From NCBI RefSeq assembly GCF_900167475.1, contig NZ_LT796768.1, positions 372,001 to 436,000 on the forward strand: 64,000 nucleotides of DNA, given 5' to 3'. A program made the position numbers and the translations under genes. Source of the stretch: Aeromicrobium choanae (GTDB taxonomy: Bacteria; Actinomycetota; Actinomycetes; Propionibacteriales; Nocardioidaceae). Below are positions 8,190 to 15,859 of this stretch, piece by piece. The notes beneath the pieces are model-generated. The model saw only the letters and a program-made list of their open reading frames with translations. It searched no databases and was not told the origin of the DNA. Position 1 is the first letter of the stretch, and the number at the start of each line of letters is the position of its first letter.

Positions 8190-9044
8190 ATGGCCGACGT
8201 GCTGACCGTGATCACCCAGGTCGGGATCCTGACCTTCGTGGTGGCGGGCATGGCCGGGCTCGGGCTCGGCCTCACGATGCAGCAGGTCCTGACGCCGCTG
8301 AAGGACCCTCGCCTGGTGGTCGGTGCGCTTGCCGCGAACTTCGTGGTGGTCCCGCTCGTCGCGATCGTCGCGGCGCGCGCTCTGCCGATGGACGACGCGA
8401 CGAGCGCGGCGATCATCCTCGTGGGGTGCTGTGCCGGCGCCCCGTTCCTGCCGACCCTGGCCAAGCTGGCGCACGGCAGCCAGCCACTCGCGGTCGGTGT
8501 GATGGTCCTGCTGATGGTCGTGACCGTGGCGTTCGCCCCGGTGGTCGTGCCACTGGCGGTCGAGGGCGCCACCGTCTCCGCGGGGGACATCGCCCAGTCG
8601 CTCATCCTGTTCATGCTGGTCCCGCTCGGCCTGGGACTCGTGGTCAGGGCGCGCTACGCCGGCTTCGCGGGCGACGTCGTCGGCGGCTTCACGCAGGCCT
8701 CGACCGTGGGCCTTGCGGTCGGCATCGTGTCGGGGCTGCTCGTGACGTGGCGCGAGGTCTTCGCGTCGATCGGCTCGTGGATCTTCGTCGGGACCGTCGT
8801 CGTGATCGTGGCCGGGCTGGTGGCCGGCTGGGCCGGTGGGCTCGGCCGGGAGTCCGGGGACCGGCTCGTCCTGGGTCTCGGTGCGGCACAGCGGAACATC
8901 TCCGCCGCGCTCGTGATCGCCGCGTCGCTCGGCCCGGACGTCGTCGTCACGACACTGGTCGCCGCACTCGTCCTACCGATCCTGCTGATCGTGCTGGCCG
9001 GCGAACTGGGCAAGCGGCGCGGCGCCGAGTCCGACTCAGCCTGA
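8190..9044 (+). CDS. BASS-family (bile acid:sodium symporter-like) transporter
   Basis: A 284-residue membrane protein with about nine hydrophobic helices. The motif VGCCAGAPFLPTLAKLAHG and the internal LGLGAAQRNISAALVIA match the bile acid:sodium symporter/arsenite permease superfamily; the second is the core Na+-site region with the conserved NIS. It probably moves an organic anion with sodium. GAAGGAG precedes the ATG at 8190. The 3' end overlaps the convergent SulP gene by 9 bp. The substrate is unknown; proximity to sulfur genes allows a sulfonated or sulfated anion, as inference only. Confidence 0.85.
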   Translation: MADVLTVITQVGILTFVVAGMAGLGLGLTMQQVLTPLKDPRLVVGALAANFVVVPLVAIVAARALPMDDATSAAIILVGCCAGAPFLPTLAKLAHGSQPLAVGVMVLLMVVTVAFAPVVVPLAVEGATVSAGDIAQSLILFMLVPLGLGLVVRARYAGFAGDVVGGFTQASTVGLAVGIVSGLLVTWREVFASIGSWIFVGTVVVIVAGLVAGWAGGLGRESGDRLVLGLGAAQRNISAALVIAASLGPDVVVTTLVAALVLPILLIVLAGELGKRRGAESDSA

Positions 9045-10709
9045 CGCCGCCCGTCGAGCGTCGACCCAGGCCTGCGCCTCCTCGTGGGCCCGGTCGAGGG
9101 CTTGGAAGAACACGTCGGTGCGCTCCACGAGGTTCTCCGGACCCAGCGCGGCGGCCACCCCGGTGCGCTCGACCACCCGCCTGAGGCCCGGATCCATCCC
9201 CACGACCATGAGCCGGCAGTGGTGCTCGGCCAGCTTCGTGGCGCGGTTCTCGATCGCCTTGAGGAAGGTCGACGACGGCACGTCCGGCAGCGTGCGGACG
9301 TGGAAGATGACCACGGCGTCGTGCGTGTCGGCCAGGGATGGCCAGGACTCGTCGAGCCGGTTGACCTCGGCGAACAGACTCACACCCTCGTAGTGCAGGA
9401 CCGTGACCGAGTACGGCGCGAGCACCTCGGGGACGTCCTCGGTCCGCCAGTGCCCGTCGTCGTCGCGCACGAGTGCGCGGATCCGGGCCTGCTGCTGGGC
9501 GCGCACGCAGAACAGCAGCATCGAGATGCCTGCCCCGAGCAGGATCGCCTGCTGCAGCGGCAGCTCCGTCGTGGCCAGGAAGGTGGCGACCATGGCCACG
9601 GCGGGCAGGACGCCCGTGCGCAGCACGAGCTTGATGTCCGGGAGCCTGCCCACGATCAGCTCGGCGCCGATGACGATGATCAGGCCGCCGATGACGGGCA
9701 TCGGGATCAGCTCGGCCGTGCTGCCGGCGACCAGCACGATCGCGGCGAGGAAGATGCCGGCGAAGATCCCGGCCCAGCGCGTCTGCGCCCCGGCGCTGGT
9801 CGCGACACCGGTGCGCGAGAGCGAACCGCCCGTCGGGAGTGCCTGGAAGAAGCCGCCGGCGAGATTCGCCACGCCCTGGGCCGTGAAGTCGCCGGACACG
9901 CTGGTGCGCGAGCCGTCCGGGTTCGGGACCGCCGCGCCGATGCCGGCGGCCTGCGCCAGCGCGACGAGCGCCACGGCCACCGCCCCGACCAGCAGGTCCG
10001 GGATCGCCGACCAGTCGGGCATGACGGGAGCCGGCAGGGCGTTCGGAATGGCCCCGATGTCACCGACCTGCTCCACGTCCGCCCCCACGACGACCACCGC
10101 GACGGTGGCCACCACCAGCGCGATGAGGATCGCGAACGGCTCGAGCCGCCGCACCGCGTGCGCCAGCGCCCAGGCGATCACCGTGCCGACGGCGACCGCG
10201 ACGGCGACCGGGTCCCACTGACCGACGTGGGTGGCCGCGTCGACGAACTTGGCGAGCGTGTTGTGCCGATCGGTCTCGTAGTCCGTCGCGTCCCCGATCA
10301 CCCCCGCGATGATCTGCACGGCGATGCCCGTCGTGAAGCCCGTCATCACCGCGTTGGACACGAAGCTCATGAGCGAGCCCATCCGCAGCAGCCCGAACAC
10401 GACCATGATGACGCCGACGAGCACCGTCAGCATCGCCACATTGCCGATGTCGTCGGCCTTCAGCCCCGCCTCGGACAGGACGCTCTGCGAGGTCAGCGCG
10501 ATCGCCGAGGTCAGCGTCGTGACCATGAGCACCGTGCGGTTGAACACCGCGCCGACCGCGGTCGACACCATGCCCGAGTACAGGCCCAGCAGCGGGTTGA
10601 ACCCGCCGATGCTGGCGTAGGCCATCCCCTCGGGGATGCTGAAGAGCCCCGTCACGAATCCCGAGACGGCGTCCTGTCGGGTGGGCCTGCCCAGCTTCGA
10701 CGGGTTCAC
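9036..10709 (-). CDS. SulP-family anion (sulfate) permease with STAS domain
   Basis: A 557-residue SulP/SLC26 protein. The transport domain opens with VTGLFSIPEGMAYASIGGFNPLLGLYSG, which is the SulP signature, and continues through about 12 helices. A cytoplasmic STAS domain occupies roughly residues 440-550 (VVIFHVRTLPDVPSSTFLKAIE). Such proteins move sulfate, bicarbonate or other anions, usually with protons or sodium. The GTG start at 10709 lies 4 bp after the alkyl sulfatase stop, so it is the second gene of that operon, suggesting it handles sulfate linked to sulfatase activity. A weak ribosome site is consistent with coupling. Confidence 0.9.
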   Translation of the reverse strand: MNPSKLGRPTRQDAVSGFVTGLFSIPEGMAYASIGGFNPLLGLYSGMVSTAVGAVFNRTVLMVTTLTSAIALTSQSVLSEAGLKADDIGNVAMLTVLVGVIMVVFGLLRMGSLMSFVSNAVMTGFTTGIAVQIIAGVIGDATDYETDRHNTLAKFVDAATHVGQWDPVAVAVAVGTVIAWALAHAVRRLEPFAILIALVVATVAVVVVGADVEQVGDIGAIPNALPAPVMPDWSAIPDLLVGAVAVALVALAQAAGIGAAVPNPDGSRTSVSGDFTAQGVANLAGGFFQALPTGGSLSRTGVATSAGAQTRWAGIFAGIFLAAIVLVAGSTAELIPMPVIGGLIIVIGAELIVGRLPDIKLVLRTGVLPAVAMVATFLATTELPLQQAILLGAGISMLLFCVRAQQQARIRALVRDDDGHWRTEDVPEVLAPYSVTVLHYEGVSLFAEVNRLDESWPSLADTHDAVVIFHVRTLPDVPSSTFLKAIENRATKLAEHHCRLMVVGMDPGLRRVVERTGVAAALGPENLVERTDVFFQALDRAHEEAQAWVDARRAASG

Positions 10710-10713
10710 GGTG

Positions 10714-12603
10714 TCACGGGGTGACGATGGCGAAGTTCTTGTCCCCCGGATCGAGGACCGAGGTCAGCGTGCCGAGAGCGCTCGCGTCACCGCTGATCTC
10801 GATCCCGGCGGCCGCCAGACCGGCCGCGTCGAGCCCGCCCGCGAGCGCGGGGAGTGCGCGACGCGTGGCCGTGATCGTGGCGTCGGGATCACCTTTCTGG
10901 GGCCGGGCACTGTAGGTGAGGACGCCGTTCGCGAGCCACAGCCGGTACCGCTGGTCGGCGTCCGTCAGCACGACGTCGATCGAGAGCTTCGCGTCCCACG
11001 CACGAGGTCCGTTGACCTGGATCGCGATCGCGTCGAACAGCATCTCCGGCGTGAGCTGACCGAGGACGTCGGGCGCGTTGGTCTCCGTGGGCGTTCCGAA
11101 CTGGCCGTCGCGCAGCTCCACGGCGCCGGAGAGGTAGAAGTCGCGCCACGTGCCGTTCTCGGAGCCGTATCCGAGCTGCTCGTAGGTGTCGGCGAGCACC
11201 TCCCGGGCTCCCGCGTGCTCCGGCTCGGCGAACACGGCGTGATTGCCGATCTCCGCGGCCCAGCGGTAGTCGCCCTCGGCGAACGCCTCCTCGGCCGCGG
11301 CGACGATCGCGTCGATGCCGCCGGCGAGCCTGACGTAGCGCTTCGCACGCTCGACCGGGACGTGCTCCCACAGGTGCGCCGGGTTGCCGTCGAACCAGCC
11401 CAGGTAGCGCTGGTAGATCGCCTTCACGTTGTGGCTCACGGAGCCGTAGTAGCCGCGCGCGTGCCAAGCGTTCTCCAGCGCCGGCGGCAGCTCGATCGCC
11501 TCAGCGATCTCCGGGCCGACCATGCCCTGGTTCAGCATCCGCAGGGTCTGGTCGTGCAGGTACCCGTACAGGTCGCGCTGCGCGGTGAGGAACTCCACCA
11601 CCCGGTCGTTCCCCCACGTCGGCCAGTGGTGGGACGCGAAGACGACGTCGGTGTCGGCGGCGAAGAGGTCGATCGCCTCCGTCAGGTAGCCGGACCACTC
11701 GTGCGGGTCGCGCACCACCGCACCGCGGAGCGTCAGGATGTTGTGCAGCGTGTGGGTCGCGTTCTCCGCGGCGCACAGCGCCCTGAACTCGGGGAAGTAG
11801 AAGTGCATCTCCGCTGGCGCCTCGGAGCCGGGAGCCATCTGGAAGATGATCCGCACCCCGTCGACGACCTCCTCCTGGCCGGTCGTGGTGATGTCGAGGG
11901 TCGGGGGAATCAGCGTGACGGTGCCGGTCGACGTCGTCTGTCCGAGCCCGGCGCCCACCTGTCCGCGAGGCCCGCGCGCCAGCGCCGCGCCGTACATGTA
12001 GCCCGCGCGACGACCCATCGCCGGGCCGGCGTAGACGTTCTCGGCGACCGCGTGCTCGAGGAATCCCTCGGGCGCCAGGATCGGCACCTGTCCGGACGTC
12101 ACGTCGGCCTCGTCGACCACGCCGCGGACGCCTCCGAAGTGGTCGACGTGGCAATGCGTGTAGATCACCGCCGTGACGCGACGGTCCCCGCGGTGCTCGC
12201 GGTACAGCGCGATGGCGGCAGCGGCCGTCTCCTGCGAAATCAGCGGGTCGATGACGATGACGCCCGTGTCACCCTCGACGAACGTGACGTTCGACAGGTC
12301 GAACCCGCGCACCTGGTAGATCCCCTCGACGACCTCGAAGAGTCCCTGGCGGGCCACGAGGGTCGACTGACGCCACAGGCTGGGGTTGACGCTGTCAGGG
12401 GCCTCACCCCCGACGAAGTCGTAGGTGTCTCCGTCCCAGACGACGTCGCCGGCGGCGTTGCGGATCGCGCCCGGCTCGAGCCGCGCGATGAGTCCGCGCT
12501 CGGCGTCCTCGAAGTCACGGGTGTCGGAGAAGGGGAGCCGCTCGAGCACGTCGCGCTGCTGGTCGACGATCGTGGGCTCGGGATCCTTCGGCGTCGTCGC
12601 CAT
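10714..12603 (-). CDS. alkyl sulfatase, metallo-beta-lactamase fold (SdsA1/YjcS-like)
   Basis: A 629-residue hydrolase of primary alkyl sulfates such as dodecyl sulfate, giving alcohol and sulfate. Three parts are visible: an N-terminal metallo-beta-lactamase domain with the binuclear zinc motif THCHVDH (His150, His152, Asp154, His155) and ASHHWPTWG further on, a central alkyl-sulfatase dimerisation region (about residues 380-500, with HARGYYGSVSHNVKAIYQRYLGW), and a C-terminal SCP2-like lipid-binding domain. Length compares with 658 for Pseudomonas SdsA1, whose secretion signal is not seen here, so the enzyme is likely cytoplasmic. First gene of an operon with the SulP permease. Confidence 0.93.
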   Translation of the reverse strand: MATTPKDPEPTIVDQQRDVLERLPFSDTRDFEDAERGLIARLEPGAIRNAAGDVVWDGDTYDFVGGEAPDSVNPSLWRQSTLVARQGLFEVVEGIYQVRGFDLSNVTFVEGDTGVIVIDPLISQETAAAAIALYREHRGDRRVTAVIYTHCHVDHFGGVRGVVDEADVTSGQVPILAPEGFLEHAVAENVYAGPAMGRRAGYMYGAALARGPRGQVGAGLGQTTSTGTVTLIPPTLDITTTGQEEVVDGVRIIFQMAPGSEAPAEMHFYFPEFRALCAAENATHTLHNILTLRGAVVRDPHEWSGYLTEAIDLFAADTDVVFASHHWPTWGNDRVVEFLTAQRDLYGYLHDQTLRMLNQGMVGPEIAEAIELPPALENAWHARGYYGSVSHNVKAIYQRYLGWFDGNPAHLWEHVPVERAKRYVRLAGGIDAIVAAAEEAFAEGDYRWAAEIGNHAVFAEPEHAGAREVLADTYEQLGYGSENGTWRDFYLSGAVELRDGQFGTPTETNAPDVLGQLTPEMLFDAIAIQVNGPRAWDAKLSIDVVLTDADQRYRLWLANGVLTYSARPQKGDPDATITATRRALPALAGGLDAAGLAAAGIEISGDASALGTLTSVLDPGDKNFAIVTP

Positions 12604-12719
12604 GATGCGTGGTCCTCTCGGTCTCGACAGGGGACGAAGATGTCCGCCCCTCCATCGTGGATCGGACGCGCCCGGCTCGCATCATTCCGTCGGGATGAGG
12701 CGCTTCTGCGCCCCGCCCG

Positions 12720-14069
12720 TCAGACCCCGACCGGCGCGCAGGCGGCGGCAGTGGCGACGAGCCGGTCGACGTCGAGCGAGGCCGGCGTGGGCCGCGGGTC
12801 GTTCGCGACGACCCAGACGCCCGCCTCACGGCGGTACTCGGCGGACCGCTCCCCCGAGACCCAGGCGCGCACTCCGTCCAGCAGGCGCTCGACGTCCTCG
12901 GCCTGACTGCCGACGCCGACGCTCGCACGGATCGCGCCCTCGCCCCAGCCGAGGCGGTCGAGCAGCGGGTGGGCGCAGAAGCGGCCGTCGCGGACGGACA
13001 CGCCGTGCTCGGCGGCCAGGAACGCCGCGAGCAGCCCGGGATCCACCCCCTCGACGCGGAAGGTGACGACACCGATCGGCTCGGCCGAGTCCGTCCAGAT
13101 GCGCGCCACCTCGGCGCCGGGCACGTCGGCCAGCCCCTCCACGAGCCTCGACCGGAGCGCGGACTCGTGCGCGGCGACCCGCTCGGGCGGCAGCGACGAG
13201 AGCGCCTCGGCCGCGGACGCGAGCGCGACCGCGCCGATGAGGTTCGGGGTGCCCGCCTCGTGCCGCGCCGGGCCGTCGGTCCACTCGACCTCGTCCTCGG
13301 TGATCCGACGGACGGCACCGCCACCCGCCAGGTAGGGCTCGACTCCCTCGAGCCAGTCGCCGCGTCCCACGAGCGCCCCGGCGCCGAACGGCGCGTGCAG
13401 CTTGTGGCCGGAGAAGGCGACGTAGTCGACCCCCGACTCCGCCAGCGAGAGCCCACGATGGGCCAACAGCTGGGCGCCGTCGACGAAGACCCGCGCGCCG
13501 TACCGGTGGGCGAGGTCGACGAGCGCGTCGAGCGGAAGGGACTCGCCGGTCACGTTCGACGCCCCGGTCACCGCCACGAGGGCAACTTGCCGGCTCGAGA
13601 GCGCGGACGCCAGCGCCTTCAGCGAGGCGGCCACCGTGGGCTGGACGCCGATCACCTCGCACCCACCGAGGCTGCGGCGCCACGGCAGCAGGTTCGCGTG
13701 GTGCTCCACGTCGAGCACCAGCACGCGCCCGGGCACCGCCCCGGCCAGCAGGTTGGTCGCGTCCGTGGTGTTGCGGGTGAAGATCGTGACGTCCCCGGAC
13801 CGCTCTCCGACGAAGGCGCCGACCGCGCGGCGCGCCTGCTCGTACAGCGCGGTCGACACCTGCGAGGCGTAGCCGGCGCCGCGGTGGACGCTGGCGTACC
13901 AGGGCAGGACGGCGTTGACGCGCTCGGCGACCGAGACGAGCGCCGGCGCGCTGGCGGCGCCGTCGAGGTTGACGTGACGCACCACGCGCCCGTCGACGAG
14001 CGGGACCGTGACGTCGGCGCCCACCAGGGGCAGCAGCGGACAGTCGACGTGGGACAGGGAAGACGACAT
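12720..14069 (-). CDS. PLP-dependent cysteine desulfurase-like (class V aminotransferase), SAM-IV regulated
   Basis: A 449-residue fold-type I PLP enzyme of the NifS/SufS/CsdA group. Lys223 in SGHKLHAPFGAGALVG is the PLP Schiff-base lysine, HHANLLPW is the cofactor-stacking His region, and Cys365 in RFCAHPL sits where SufS-type enzymes carry the persulfide cysteine, so sulfur removal from cysteine or a related substrate is plausible. The ATG at 14069 has GGAGG 8 bp upstream; the longer frame runs back into the riboswitch and is not coding. No suf or isc partner is adjacent. Regulation by SAM suggests a role in sulfur amino acid economy rather than Fe-S assembly. Confidence 0.85.
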   Translation of the reverse strand: MSSSLSHVDCPLLPLVGADVTVPLVDGRVVRHVNLDGAASAPALVSVAERVNAVLPWYASVHRGAGYASQVSTALYEQARRAVGAFVGERSGDVTIFTRNTTDATNLLAGAVPGRVLVLDVEHHANLLPWRRSLGGCEVIGVQPTVAASLKALASALSSRQVALVAVTGASNVTGESLPLDALVDLAHRYGARVFVDGAQLLAHRGLSLAESGVDYVAFSGHKLHAPFGAGALVGRGDWLEGVEPYLAGGGAVRRITEDEVEWTDGPARHEAGTPNLIGAVALASAAEALSSLPPERVAAHESALRSRLVEGLADVPGAEVARIWTDSAEPIGVVTFRVEGVDPGLLAAFLAAEHGVSVRDGRFCAHPLLDRLGWGEGAIRASVGVGSQAEDVERLLDGVRAWVSGERSAEYRREAGVWVVANDPRPTPASLDVDRLVATAAACAPVGV

Positions 14070-14084
14070 GGAGGACCTCCGGGA

Positions 14085-14206
14085 GACTCGCGCTTGCCCA
14101 GGCCGGTCGGCCGGGGCCCGGTCGTCACCCGGAGCACCCCACCGCGAGGAGGGTTGCCGACCAGCAAGCCGGGGCTGTGCGTCGAGACGCGCTGGCACTC
14201 GTGACC
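14085..14206 (-). ncRNA. SAM-IV riboswitch
   Basis: Read on the minus strand, this 122-base leader reproduces the SAM-IV aptamer as known from mycobacterial sulfur genes: GGTCACGAGTGCCAGCG at the 5' end (14206 downward), then CCCCGGCTTGCTGG, CGGCAACCCTCC, CGCGGTGGGGTGCTCCGGGT, and the downstream pseudoknot partner GGGCAAGCGCGAGTC (14085-14099). All core blocks occur in order with normal spacing. It lies just upstream of the ribosome site of the cysteine-desulfurase-like gene. The family binds S-adenosylmethionine and normally turns genes off when SAM is abundant; the output mode here (transcription or translation) is not visible. Confidence 0.92.
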
Positions 14207-14269
14207 GTGGGCAGGAGCCTGCCAGCGCTGCTCGGCTACCACGGCATATCTCAACATGCGGACGCTGTC

Positions 14270-14282
14270 TCTCATTCTGAGA
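14270..14282. promoter_or_regulatory. palindrome in the tcyP-like promoter region
   Basis: TCTCA (14270-14274) and TGAGA (14278-14282) are inverted around TTC, with an AT-richer stretch (CATATCTCAACATG) just upstream. It is 84 bp before the cystine symporter start and outside the riboswitch. A repressor or activator site is possible. Confidence 0.3.
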
Positions 14283-14365
14283 TGCGTCGGAGACGGCGCG
14301 GCGGACCGACAGGATCAGCCTCAGCGCTCGGGATCCGACCCGCGCCGATCTCGAGGAGGAGCCAC

Positions 14366-15823
14366 GTGGACACGTGGAACCTGGTGGCCCTGGCCGTGAC
14401 GTTCGGCCTGTTCGCGGGTGTGTGGGTCCTGGGACGCATCGGCGTCAACTTCGCCGTGCTCACGATCGGCGCGCTGGTCGTCGGCGCCGCCGTCGGGGTC
14501 GTGTTCCGCGACCACGTCGACTACCTCGCGCCGATCGGCCGGATCTACATCAACCTGCTGCTCGCCATCGTGGCGCCGCTGGTGATCGTCTCGATCCTGT
14601 CCAGCGTCACGTCGCTGGGATCGACCGCGAAGCTGCGCACGATCGGCGTCTCCTCGACGCTGTGGCTGCTCGGGACGAACCTCATCGCGATCCTGCTCAC
14701 GCTCGGCCTGACCCTCGAGCTGGGGATCGGCAGGAACGCCGACCTGGAGACCGCGGGCGTCGACACGCGGTCGCTCGACGAGATCCAGAAGCCGTTCGCC
14801 GAGGTCTTCATCGGCTTCTTCCCGACGAACATCGTCAAGGACGTGTCGGAGAACAACATCATCCCGATCATCGTCTTCACGCTGCTGATCGCGGTGGCGA
14901 CCGCGCTGGTGGCCGAGCGCTCGCCCCAGAAGGTGGCGCCCTTCCTGAGCCTCGTCGAGGCCGGCCGCGTGATCATCTACCGGGCCGTCGGCTTCGTCAT
15001 CGCCCTGACGCCCTACGCCGTGCTCGTGCTGACCGCCGGCGCCGCCTCCTCGGCCGTCGGCAGGCGCGACCAGCTGCTGTCGCTGCTGAGCCTGCTCATC
15101 GTCGGCTACGTCGCCTGCTTCGCCCACACGTTCGTCGTCAACGCCGTGATCCTGCGCTCCGCGGCCCACGTGAGCCCGCTGGCGTTCTTCCGCAAGATCT
15201 TCCCGGCGCAGAGCACCGCGTTCACCACCCAGAGCAGCGCGGGCACGCTGCCCGTCACCACCATGGTCCTCACCCAGCGCGTGGGCGTGCCGTCCGACAT
15301 CGCGGGCTTCACCGCGCCGCTCGGCACCACCATCGGGATGCCCGGCTGCGCGGGGATCTGGCCCGTGATGCTGGCCGTGTACGCCGTCAACGGGCTGGGC
15401 CTGAGCTACGGCCTGGCCGACTACGCGCTGCTCGTGGTGCTGTGCCTCGTGGTGTCGATCGGCACTGCCGGAGTGCCCGGGACGGCCACGATCGTCGCGA
15501 CCACCGTGCTGGCCGCCGCCGGGCTCCCGCTCGAGGTCGTCATCCTCACGCTGCCCATCAGCGCGATCGTCGACATGGCTCGCACCATGACGAACGTGAC
15601 GGCCGCGGCGGTCGTCACCACCGTCGTCGCCCGCCGGGCCGGCCGCCTCGACGACGACGTCTTCGCCGGTCGCAAGCAGGCCGTCGTCCCCCACGAGGCC
15701 TCGGCGCGCGAGCGCCTCGACGCCGCCCTGGGCGACGTCACCGTCCCGTCGGGGGTGCCGGTCGGCGCCTGCTCGATCGACGACCGCCCCACCGAACCGC
15801 GCCGATCCCTCGGCGCCCGCTGA
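14366..15823 (+). CDS. dicarboxylate/amino acid:cation symporter, TcyP-like (probable cystine importer)
   Basis: A 485-residue DAACS (SDF) transporter with about nine helices and re-entrant loops. The substrate-loop serine motif is TQSSAGTLPVT, and GMPGCAGIWPVMLAV resembles the corresponding GCAGIYPAMLA of the Bacillus cystine importer TcyP, distinguishing it from glutamate carriers; DMARTMTNV is the conserved helix 8 Asp/Asn region. The GTG at 14366 with AGGAGG 5 bp upstream is preferred over an ATG in the same frame at 14282. It is divergent from the SAM-IV gene and leads an apparent operon with two secreted proteins. Confidence 0.83.
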   Translation: MDTWNLVALAVTFGLFAGVWVLGRIGVNFAVLTIGALVVGAAVGVVFRDHVDYLAPIGRIYINLLLAIVAPLVIVSILSSVTSLGSTAKLRTIGVSSTLWLLGTNLIAILLTLGLTLELGIGRNADLETAGVDTRSLDEIQKPFAEVFIGFFPTNIVKDVSENNIIPIIVFTLLIAVATALVAERSPQKVAPFLSLVEAGRVIIYRAVGFVIALTPYAVLVLTAGAASSAVGRRDQLLSLLSLLIVGYVACFAHTFVVNAVILRSAAHVSPLAFFRKIFPAQSTAFTTQSSAGTLPVTTMVLTQRVGVPSDIAGFTAPLGTTIGMPGCAGIWPVMLAVYAVNGLGLSYGLADYALLVVLCLVVSIGTAGVPGTATIVATTVLAAAGLPLEVVILTLPISAIVDMARTMTNVTAAAVVTTVVARRAGRLDDDVFAGRKQAVVPHEASARERLDAALGDVTVPSGVPVGACSIDDRPTEPRRSLGAR

Positions 15824-15859
15824 CCACCCGACCCACACCTCTTCCGAAGGAGTCCCCCC

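Noticed and set aside
14070-14198. 43-residue N-terminal extension of the cysteine desulfurase-like gene
   Set aside because: The extension lies inside the SAM-IV riboswitch, and a strong ribosome site precedes the ATG at 14069.
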